From positions 1 through 7,531 of the forward strand of contig JAGOBN010000182.1 of the NCBI GenBank assembly GCA_017999235.1: a stretch of DNA of 7,531 nucleotides. Direction: 5' to 3'. Origin of the DNA: Anaerolineales bacterium. Lineage in GTDB: Bacteria; Chloroflexota; Anaerolineae; Anaerolineales; UBA6663. Under the pieces are notes generated by a model. The model did not search any database. It saw nothing but the letters and a program-made list of their open reading frames with translations, and was not told the origin of the DNA. The position numbers were made by a program, and so were the translations under genes. The first letter of the stretch is position 1. Each line of letters begins with the position of its first letter. Of this stretch, positions 1-5,978 are shown piece by piece.

Positions 1-2
1 CC

Positions 3-131
3 CAAACGCAGGCCAAGTGGCTGAGCCCAGAAGGTGGAAGAGGATTGAATGTGCATAGTGTCCCTAAGCCCGATCGAAAATATTCACGCAGGCTTAACGA
101 CTTTAACAAAGTCAATCCTTCGGCGCAGTAG
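3..131 (+). CDS. Possible C-terminal end of an unrecognised protein (start outside the window)
   Basis: A plus-strand frame is open from the left edge to a TAG stop at 129-131, giving 42 residues. The tail is hydrophilic and basic (contains KPDRKYSRRLNDFNK). I do not recognise a family. Its codons are much less GC-rich at third positions than in the confident genes of this window (for example AAT, AAA, TAT, AGA, GAA). If it is coding, it therefore comes from a differently composed, possibly transferred gene. It would converge on the minus-strand operon, with the stop codon lying in the loop of the 118-139 hairpin. A chance open frame of this length in lower-GC DNA is quite possible, so this is a weak call. 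Confidence 0.2.
   Translation, partial: QTQAKWLSPEGGRGLNVHSVPKPDRKYSRRLNDFNKVNPSAQ
99..113. repeat. Small perfect inverted repeat
   Basis: GACTTT and AAAGTC form a perfect 6-bp stem around the 3-base spacer AAC. It lies 4 bases from the stronger hairpin at 118-139. It could be part of a tandem-hairpin transcription end or an operator-like site. With an A/T-rich stem it is weak alone. Confidence 0.3.
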
Positions 132-139
132 CGCCGAAG
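118..139. terminator. Perfect 9-bp hairpin, possible bidirectional terminator
   Basis: CTTCGGCGC and GCGCCGAAG are exact reverse complements separated by AGTA, giving a 9-bp GC-rich stem with a 4-base loop. It lies 148 bases past the stop of the last minus-strand gene. It also spans the TAG stop of the possible plus-strand partial frame. Read on the minus strand, it is followed by ATTGACTTTGTTAAAG, which is T-rich but has no uninterrupted T-run. Read on the plus strand there is no T-run. This would suit an operon end or a convergent-gene boundary, but it is not a textbook intrinsic terminator. Confidence 0.35.
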
Positions 140-286
140 TCCAGGTTTAGGCCGAAATCCCGGGGAATATCTAGCTGGTTCGGCCGCTCAAGTTAGAGGA
201 GGGTTACCAGCGCGCAAAATCAATGGGCCGTGAGTCCCAATTTTTGGCCGGCCGCGCATCCGGCGAAAGCGGCCCGGATAGTGGGA

Positions 287-919
287 TTAGTCGGCGAGGA
301 AAGGATTGGCGTGTTGTTCGGCGCCGAGCGTGGTAGCCGGCCCATGGCCGGGGTAAACGTGCGTGGCGGGCGGCAGAGTGAAGAGCGTCTCGCGAATGCT
401 GCGCAGCAGGGTGGCGTAATCGCCGCCCGGCAGATCCGTGCGCCCGATGCTGTCCTGAAACAGCACATCGCCGCTGAACACGGCGCCGGCCGGCGCGCAG
501 TAGTAGGCCACATGCCCCACCGTGTGGCCGGGCACGAACAGCACCTGGAAGGTCAACGCCCCGCACGTCACCGTCTGTCCCGGCTCGACGAGCAGCCCGG
601 GTTCCGGGCAGGCCGGGATGTCCATGCCAAACAACGGCGCGCCGCCCTTGGCCCGCAGCAGCGGCAGTTCCAGCCGATGGATGGCCAGCGGCGCGCCCGT
701 GGCGGCGGCCACCTCGGCCGCCGCGCCGATGTGGTCAAAGTGCGCGTGGGTGAGCAGCACGTGGGTGGCCGTCCAGCGGTGCTGCTGGAGCGCGGCCAGC
801 ACGCGGCCGGCCTCGGCGCCGGGGTCGATCACCACCGCGGTTTGGGCGGCCGCATCGGCCACCAGGTAGCAGTTCGTCTGAATCGGGCCGAGCGGCAGGG
901 TAACGATGGGGTAATTCAT
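287..919 (-). CDS. MBL-fold metallo-hydrolase, YcbL / glyoxalase II-like
   Basis: A 210-residue cytoplasmic zinc hydrolase of the metallo-beta-lactamase fold, likely cleaving a thioester or related ester. The sequence shows the metal motif THAHFDH (residues 57-63: H58, H60, D62, H63), then PGHTVGH with H132, SGD with D151, and YPGHGP with H192. Between them is FQDSIGRTDLPGGD, typical of the YcbL-type branch, and the chain ends in the usual NPFL tail. Its length fits the short YcbL-like enzymes and lacks the C-terminal substrate domain of classical GloB. The start at 919 is preferred over the upstream extension to 991 because the family begins at about MNYPIVTLPLGPIQTNCY and a GGGGAG ribosome site lies 8 bases upstream. 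It overlaps the stop of the M20 gene (ATGA), implying translational coupling. The exact substrate (S-lactoylglutathione or another thioester) cannot be told from the sequence. Confidence 0.93.
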   Translation of the reverse strand: MNYPIVTLPLGPIQTNCYLVADAAAQTAVVIDPGAEAGRVLAALQQHRWTATHVLLTHAHFDHIGAAAEVAAATGAPLAIHRLELPLLRAKGGAPLFGMDIPACPEPGLLVEPGQTVTCGALTFQVLFVPGHTVGHVAYYCAPAGAVFSGDVLFQDSIGRTDLPGGDYATLLRSIRETLFTLPPATHVYPGHGPATTLGAEQHANPFLAD

Positions 920-2166
920 GCGGCGTTCTCCCCGGGCGCGCCGGCCAGGCCGAGCGCCGCGCGCAGCAGGACGTTGGCGCCGTTGACGCAATCATCCCAG
1001 GCGGTGAATTCGAGCGGTGAATGGCTGATGCCGGCGCGCGAGGGGACGAAGATCATCCCGGCTTCGGTGAGCGGCGCCAGCGACATGGCATCGTGGCCGG
1101 CGCCGGAAAAGAGCGGGGTGTGCTTCAGCGCCAGCGACTCGGCGGCGGCCGTGATGGCGGCCCGGGCGCGCGCGCCCATCGGCGCCGGCGCGCAGGCCCC
1201 GCCCAGCGCCTCGGCCTGCAGGGTCAGCCCAAATTGCCGGCCGACCACCTCCGCCAGGCCGGTCAGCGCGGCCTGCAGTTCGTCGAGCTTGTCCAGGTCC
1301 GGGGCGCGGAACTCCAGCGCCAGCTCGGCCGCGCCGGGGATGATGTTGAAAGCGCCCGGCGCGAAGCGCATCTGGCCGACGTTGACGGTGCAGCCGGGAA
1401 AATCGCGCAGCACCAGCTCGCGGGCGGTGAGCGTAAAAGCCGCCGCGCCCAGGGCGGCGTCGGCGCGCTGATCCATGGGCGTGGTCCCGGCGTGGTTGGC
1501 CTGCCCGTGATACGTCAGACGGTACGACCGGATGCCCACAATGCCCTGCACCACGCCGACCGCCAGCGCGTGGCGCATCAGGTTCGGCCCCTGCTCGATG
1601 TGCAGTTCCAGATAGCCGGCCAGCGTGGCGGGGTCCCGCCGGGCGGCCAGGATCCCGGCCTCGGTCACGCCGGCGCGCGCCATCCCGGCTTCTAAGGCGG
1701 CGCGTCCGCCGCGCGGCGCGCGCAGTTCTTCCGGCCGCAGCGTGCCGGCGCAGGCCTTGCTGCCCAGCAGGCCGACCAGTGTGCCTTCCTCATCGGCGAA
1801 ATCCAGCACCTCAACATCCACCAGCAAATCCAGGCCGGCCTCCTGGATCACGCGCGCCGCTTCCAGCGCCGCCAGCACGCCCAACGCGCCGTCGAAGCGC
1901 CCGCCGCGCGGCACCGAGTCGGTATGCGAGCCCAAGATCAGGGTGCGGCCCCCCGGCCGGCCGCGCCGCACCGCGGAGACATTGCCGGCGCCGTCAATGT
2001 GCGTCTCCAGGCCGGCGGCGGCCGCGCGTTCACGCCACCACTGCTGGGCCTCCAGATGGGCCGGGCTCCAGCAGGGCCGGTCCACGCCGCCGTCACCGGT
2101 GGCGCCAAAGCGGGCCAGCGCGTCGAAATCGTCTTTGAAGCGGTCGGAATTGATGGTCGGGGGCAT
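916..2166 (-). CDS. M20 family amidohydrolase (N-carbamoyl-L-amino-acid hydrolase / allantoate amidohydrolase group)
   Basis: A 416-residue two-metal hydrolase of the group that removes carbamoyl or ureido moieties from N-carbamoyl amino acids, allantoate or similar substrates. Visible motifs: GSHTDSVPRGGRFDG (H81 and D92, metal ligands), DFADEEG (E126/E127, general base and metal ligand), LELHIEQGP (H189), GQANHAGTTPM (H225, lid-domain substrate site), FNIIPG (N274) with R287 in EFRAPD (expected carboxylate clamp), SGAGHDAM (H358), and SRAGISHSPLE (H382, last metal ligand). All key positions are intact and the length is normal for the family. The start matches the usual N-terminus (INSDRFKDDFDALARFGAT). 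No good Shine-Dalgarno is visible; the ATG lies 5 bases after the STAND gene's TAA, so reinitiation or coupling is likely. HyuC-, AllC- and ureidopropionase-like activities cannot be separated here. No hydantoinase or allantoinase gene lies nearby to help. Confidence 0.93.
   Translation of the reverse strand: MPPTINSDRFKDDFDALARFGATGDGGVDRPCWSPAHLEAQQWWRERAAAAGLETHIDGAGNVSAVRRGRPGGRTLILGSHTDSVPRGGRFDGALGVLAALEAARVIQEAGLDLLVDVEVLDFADEEGTLVGLLGSKACAGTLRPEELRAPRGGRAALEAGMARAGVTEAGILAARRDPATLAGYLELHIEQGPNLMRHALAVGVVQGIVGIRSYRLTYHGQANHAGTTPMDQRADAALGAAAFTLTARELVLRDFPGCTVNVGQMRFAPGAFNIIPGAAELALEFRAPDLDKLDELQAALTGLAEVVGRQFGLTLQAEALGGACAPAPMGARARAAITAAAESLALKHTPLFSGAGHDAMSLAPLTEAGMIFVPSRAGISHSPLEFTAWDDCVNGANVLLRAALGLAGAPGENAA
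928..933 (-). promoter_or_regulatory. Ribosome binding site of the MBL-fold hydrolase gene
   Basis: GGGGAG on the minus strand lies 8 bases upstream of the ATG at 919, inside the end of the M20 coding sequence. It is the main nucleotide support for choosing this internal start over the in-frame start at 991. Confidence 0.7.
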
Positions 2167-2171
2167 GGGGT

Positions 2172-5100
2172 TTAGTTGCAGGCGCGCGCCGGCGCGCCGT
2201 CCAGATAGTCGCTCAACCGGGCCGCGTCAAAGCCGTGCCGATCCAAGACCGCGCAGCCCAGGCGCGCCAAGGCCTCCGGGGTCAAAGCCTCCGGCTGGCC
2301 GTCGAGCTCGGCCAGCAAGGTCAGGTCAAACAGATACACGCGGTTGTCGTAGTAGCGCACCACCAAGCGCTGGCTGGTCAGGTCGAACCACTGCTCAAAG
2401 GCCGCCAGGCCCAGGGCCGCCAGGCGGTGCGGCTGGCCGGCGGTGGTCCACAACTCCGCCTGGGCCGTGGCGTAAGTGACGGCGAAATAAGCGGCGGCGG
2501 AGTCCGGGCTGAAGTTCAGCGGGACGCCCGGATCGGTCGGGCCGTTGAACGTGGCCAGGCGGGTCAGATCGCTCAGCCGGTAGAGCGCCGAGGGCGCATC
2601 CGCGTATGTGACCACCGCGTAATCGCCGCTGACGTCATTGCCGAAGGTGATCGCGCGCGCCGGCGCTTCCAGCACCTGCACCGCGCCGGTGTCGGTGCGC
2701 CGCAGCTCGGCCGCGTTGGCCCCGTACTGCACGGCAAAGTAGCGCGCCTCCGGATCCGGGCTGAAGGTGATGGTGTAGCCGTAGTAGTCGGCCACCGGCT
2801 GATCGGCGGTGTCCGCCGGGCTGTCCACGGCCTCCAGCGTGACCAGGCTCCCGTTGCTGGTGCGGCGCAATTCCTGCCGCCCGAACTCGTTGTAGAGCAG
2901 CACGTACGTTTCGCCGGGGTCGGGGAATTCCAGAAACTCGTATTTGTCAGTCGTGAACTGCGCCACCACCCGGCGGGTGGACAGCCGGCGCAGTTCAGCC
3001 TGGCCGGAGAAATACACGATGCCAAAATACGTGCCGTTCGGGCTGTAAACCACCTCGCGCACGCGGTCGGTCAGGCGGAAGACCACGGCCTCGTCCGCCA
3101 GTTGGCGCAGTTCGCTCGAGCCATCGTTGAACGTCACGAGCACGTAACGCGCCTCGCGGTCCGGGAATTGGATACGCTGGATGGAGCCGGTGAGGGGTCG
3201 GATCGCGCTCACCGGCCGCGCGGTCAAACGCAGCTCGGTGCGGCCGTCGCGGTACAGCACGGCAAAGTAGGTCACGGCCGGATCACGGCTGAAGACCACC
3301 TCGTCCACGGCGCCGGATACGGCAGACACCACCTGGCCGTCGGCGGTGCGCCGGACTTCGGCCGTGCCGTCGGCGTAGCGCACCGCGAAGTAATCGGCCG
3401 CGCCTTCGCTGAAGTTCAAGCTGACGATGGTTTTCTCCGCCGCCAGCGGCGCGCCGTCGGCCACCCGAAACAACTGCAGGGTGTCTAGCGTGCCGCGGCC
3501 GGCGGCGGGATACCTGACGCTGATCAGCGCCGCGGCCGGATCAGGGCTGAATTCCACCTGCGTCAGGCCGGCCGGGAACGCCGCCAGCACCTGGCCGTCG
3601 GCGCTGCGCCGCAGTTCACCAGAATAATCCGCGTAGACGGCCACCCAGGCGGCCTCGTCCGGGCTGAAGCCCACGGCGGCGGCCTCGGCCAGGTCGGCGG
3701 TGAGCGGATACCGCAGCTGGCCGGTGGCCGTATCCCGCGCCTCCGCCGGCTGGTCCAGCCGGTCCACGATCAACAGATCGGCGGAGGGGCTGGCGTAGAG
3801 TTGATGGATATCGGCGCCCAGGTTGGCAATCCGGCCCCCCGCCAGCCGGCCGCGCACGGCGTCGGCGAACGAGGCGCGCACCTGCGGCGCCTCGGCCGGG
3901 ATCAGCGCCAGGGCTTCCAGCGTCAGGCCGAGGCCGAGCAGCGGGTCCTGGTCGGAGACGGCCAGCCCCTGCGCGGCCAGCAGCCGGGCGCGGGATTCGC
4001 GCTGGGCGGCTTCGGCGGCGCGCTGGGCGGCCTCCGCTTGCAGGCGGTTGAAATCGGCCGTGGCGGCCTGGGCCACCGCCTGGTCCTGCGCCGCCAGCGC
4101 CGCGGCCTGCGCCGTCACCGCCGCCGCTTCTTGGGTTTGGGCGTTTTGCAGGCTGAGCGCGGATTGCGTGTTGGCGCTCTGGGCGCGGGCGGCATTCTGG
4201 CTGGCCTGGCTGCCGAGAAAGCCGGCCAGCACGCCCAGCCCCAGCGCGATCAGAAAACCGACGGCGGCCACCTGAAACAACCGGCGGTTGCGGAGCGCGG
4301 CGCGGGCCTGGTCCGCGGCGCGGCGTTTCTCCACCTCCGCGATCTGCCGCGCCGTCTCGGCCTCACGGGCTTGTTCTTCGGCGGCGCGGTGCGCGGCTTC
4401 GGCGGCCTCGGCGGCGGCGCGGCCGGCCCGAACAAACTCCACCTCCAATTCGCTCAGATCGTCATAGCGGCCGGCCTCCTCCAGCAGCAGGCCGCGCCAC
4501 AGCGCGTTGGGGTCGCGGTTGAGGCGCAGCCACTGTTCGGCGGCCGTGGTCAGCCGGTGCCGCTGGCGCAGGGTGACGCGCTCGTCGTCCAGCCAGTTGA
4601 CGAGCGTGGGCCAGTTGCGCACCAGCGCTTCGTGCGCCACTTCCACCTGGGCGTCGGGGCCGGCGCCGGTGAGCCGCACCAGATGCGCGTCGATCAGCTT
4701 CTCCAGCACGCGGTCCACGCGGTCGGCGGCGTCCGCGTTCTGATACAGGCTGGCGCGGCGCACGCGGTTGCTGGTGACCTCGGTTCCCTCGCCCGGCCGC
4801 ACCAGGCGCAGCAGCAGCCGGCGGGCCGTGGTCTGCTCCTCCGGGATCAGGTCGTTATAGAAGTCGTCGGCCACGTGGGCCAGCGCCTGCCGGCCGCCGC
4901 CCAGCTCGCGGTACGCCTCCCACGTCACGCGGTTCCGGTCGCGGCGCTCCCACAGCTCCAGGAGGGTGAATTGCAGGAGCGGCAGGGCGGCCGGCTCGCC
5001 CAGGATGTCTTGCAGCAAGGCGTCCACCACGCCGTCCTCAAACTTCAAGCCGACGCGTTCGGCCGGCCGGGTGATGGCCTCGCGCAGTTCGGCCGCCGAG

Positions 5101-5978
5101 AGCGGCGTCACGCGCACGGTGGCGCGCTCAAAGCGCGCCTGGAACTCCGGCAGCCGGCTGATCAGGGCCTCGAAATCGGTCCGCATGGTGATCACCACGC
5201 GGTGCGCGCGCGCCGGCTCGTCCACCAGGGCCAGCAGGTTGCTCACGAAGGCGCGCCGCGCCTCGTCATCCGTGCAGAGGGTGAAGACCTCCTCAAACTG
5301 ATCCACCACCGCCACCACCGGCCGGTCGTGCTGACGGGCAATTTGTTCGGCCAGCCGGCGCGGGTTGGCCCGGAACGCCTCGGCCTCGTCGGCCGGCCGT
5401 TGGGCGCCCAGCAGCCGGCCCAGGCTGAAGAGCGGCTGAGGGCCGGGGACGATGATGGGCAGGTAAGCCCAGGTCTGGCTGTTTGGCAGCGCGCCGCGGC
5501 GCAAGGCCGGCAGCAGACCCGCGCGCACGGCCGAAGATTTGCCGCTGCCGGACGGGCCGAGCACCGCCAGCAGACGCTCGGCGGCCAGCTTGGCCTGCAG
5601 TTCCGCAATCAGGCGCTCGCGGCCAAAAAAGACCTCGCTGCGCGCCTCGCCAAAGGCGTCCAGCCCCAGATACGGGCAGAGCGCGTCATCCAGCGCCGGC
5701 GCCAGCGCCGGGTCGAACTCCGCCAAGGTGGCGTCCGGCGGCTCGTAATCCGGGCGGTACAGCCGCGTGCTCCAGTAATCTAGGATGTTCTGCGCTTGCC
5801 AGCGCTCGTCTTCGGTGTCGAGCAGCACGCCGGTGACGGCGCCGCGCCGGATGGCCTGCTCAACTTCGGCCAGCAAGTCCGGCGCGTTGCGGGCCTCGCG
5901 CTGGCGCCGGAGCAGATCGGCGTGCGCGGCTTTCAGCGCGGCCAGCGACGCAAAGGGTTCCATGGTCGGCTTGGTCAT
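2172..5978 (-). CDS. Transmembrane nSTAND1-type NTPase with helical N-terminal domain and C-terminal beta-propeller
   Basis: A 1268-residue signal-transducing STAND ATPase. In order: a helical N-terminal domain (about 1-80, with TGVLLDTEDERW and NILDYWSTRLYR), like the adaptor or effector-associated modules that precede nSTAND domains; a linker ending CPYLGLDAF and FFGRE; Walker A GPSGSGKSS (141-149); Walker B VVAVVDQFEE (221-230); the sensor-like ITMRTDF (263-269); a winged-helix region with ALPLLQFTLLELWERR and AHEALVRNW; an Ala/Glu/Arg-rich coiled coil (about 508-563); one transmembrane helix (567-589); an Ala/Gln-rich coiled coil (about 590-670); a helical SRARLLAAQGL...LEAL segment; then about 12 propeller repeats (714-1228) and a tail with C1242 and C1267. 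Basic residues before the helix (KRR, RNRR) suggest cytoplasmic ATPase and external propeller. The start at 5978 is chosen because GAGGT lies 7 bases upstream and the ATG overlaps the preceding stop (ATGA). STAND proteins are ATP-driven switches that oligomerise on sensing a ligand. The ligand and output here are unknown, and no catalytic effector domain is visible. Confidence 0.9.
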   Translation of the reverse strand: MTKPTMEPFASLAALKAAHADLLRRQREARNAPDLLAEVEQAIRRGAVTGVLLDTEDERWQAQNILDYWSTRLYRPDYEPPDATLAEFDPALAPALDDALCPYLGLDAFGEARSEVFFGRERLIAELQAKLAAERLLAVLGPSGSGKSSAVRAGLLPALRRGALPNSQTWAYLPIIVPGPQPLFSLGRLLGAQRPADEAEAFRANPRRLAEQIARQHDRPVVAVVDQFEEVFTLCTDDEARRAFVSNLLALVDEPARAHRVVITMRTDFEALISRLPEFQARFERATVRVTPLSAAELREAITRPAERVGLKFEDGVVDALLQDILGEPAALPLLQFTLLELWERRDRNRVTWEAYRELGGGRQALAHVADDFYNDLIPEEQTTARRLLLRLVRPGEGTEVTSNRVRRASLYQNADAADRVDRVLEKLIDAHLVRLTGAGPDAQVEVAHEALVRNWPTLVNWLDDERVTLRQRHRLTTAAEQWLRLNRDPNALWRGLLLEEAGRYDDLSELEVEFVRAGRAAAEAAEAAHRAAEEQAREAETARQIAEVEKRRAADQARAALRNRRLFQVAAVGFLIALGLGVLAGFLGSQASQNAARAQSANTQSALSLQNAQTQEAAAVTAQAAALAAQDQAVAQAATADFNRLQAEAAQRAAEAAQRESRARLLAAQGLAVSDQDPLLGLGLTLEALALIPAEAPQVRASFADAVRGRLAGGRIANLGADIHQLYASPSADLLIVDRLDQPAEARDTATGQLRYPLTADLAEAAAVGFSPDEAAWVAVYADYSGELRRSADGQVLAAFPAGLTQVEFSPDPAAALISVRYPAAGRGTLDTLQLFRVADGAPLAAEKTIVSLNFSEGAADYFAVRYADGTAEVRRTADGQVVSAVSGAVDEVVFSRDPAVTYFAVLYRDGRTELRLTARPVSAIRPLTGSIQRIQFPDREARYVLVTFNDGSSELRQLADEAVVFRLTDRVREVVYSPNGTYFGIVYFSGQAELRRLSTRRVVAQFTTDKYEFLEFPDPGETYVLLYNEFGRQELRRTSNGSLVTLEAVDSPADTADQPVADYYGYTITFSPDPEARYFAVQYGANAAELRRTDTGAVQVLEAPARAITFGNDVSGDYAVVTYADAPSALYRLSDLTRLATFNGPTDPGVPLNFSPDSAAAYFAVTYATAQAELWTTAGQPHRLAALGLAAFEQWFDLTSQRLVVRYYDNRVYLFDLTLLAELDGQPEALTPEALARLGCAVLDRHGFDAARLSDYLDGAPARACN
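2295..3839 (-). repeat. Region coding about twelve ~40-residue propeller repeats
   Basis: The C-terminal third of the STAND gene is built of units of about 40-42 residues following the pattern F-S-P-D-x(3-5)-Y-F-A-V-x-Y-x-D-G-x-x-E-L-R-R-T-x-D-G-x-V. Clear examples begin near residues 770, 809, 855, 895, 937, 977, 1016, 1071, 1110 and 1155. Traces also remain at the DNA level: the 11-mer TCCGGGCTGAA (plus strand) occurs exactly at 2503, 2755 and 3658, with near-copies at 3283 and 3541. The first two exact copies are 252 bases apart (84 codons, two repeat units). The repeats lack the usual GH and WD dipeptides of classical WD40 units. Twelve units would suit two 6-bladed or one 7- plus one 5-bladed propeller. 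The repeat count is by eye. Confidence 0.65.

Larger units (their letters stand above)
1..286. other. Non-coding or boundary region downstream of the minus-strand operon
   Basis: This stretch has no confident gene. Its base composition is visibly less GC-rich than the rest of the window, especially in the first 230 bases, which contain several A/T runs. Stops interrupt most frames. The exception is an open plus-strand frame entering from the left edge and ending at 131 (listed separately). Two perfect hairpins lie at 99-113 and 118-139. I saw no tRNA, rRNA or other recognisable structural RNA and no IS-type terminal repeats. It is the 3' flank of the MBL-fold hydrolase gene, so it probably holds the operon's transcription end, but no classic GC stem followed by a T-run is present on the minus strand. 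Confidence 0.6.

Noticed and set aside
1..230. Possible tRNA or other structural RNA in the lower-GC left end
   Set aside because: No cloverleaf, T-loop consensus or known RNA motif could be built from the sequence.
920..991. N-terminal extension of the MBL-fold hydrolase to 991
   Set aside because: It would overlap the M20 coding region extensively and adds an Arg/Ala-rich stretch absent from the family; a strong ribosome site supports the ATG at 919.
230..1471. Plus-strand open frame of about 413 codons across the two hydrolase genes
   Set aside because: It crosses the MBL-fold gene and part of the M20 gene, both of which have intact active-site motifs on the minus strand; the predicted protein has no recognisable domain.
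2235..3488. Plus-strand open frame of about 417 codons opposite the propeller repeats
   Set aside because: Antisense shadow of the repeat region; its periodic look only mirrors the propeller repeats on the other strand.
4000..4210. Ala/Gln-rich tract considered as a possible sequencing frameshift or low-complexity artefact
   Set aside because: The frame stays open on both sides and the sequence fits the coiled-coil and helical linker expected between a transmembrane helix and a propeller in STAND proteins.
3801..5783. Long plus-strand open frame (about 660 codons) opposite the STAND gene
   Set aside because: It lies wholly antisense to a gene with clear Walker motifs and domain order. Its translation is a low-complexity Arg/Gly/Gln/Ala-rich sequence typical of the antisense frame of GC-rich DNA.
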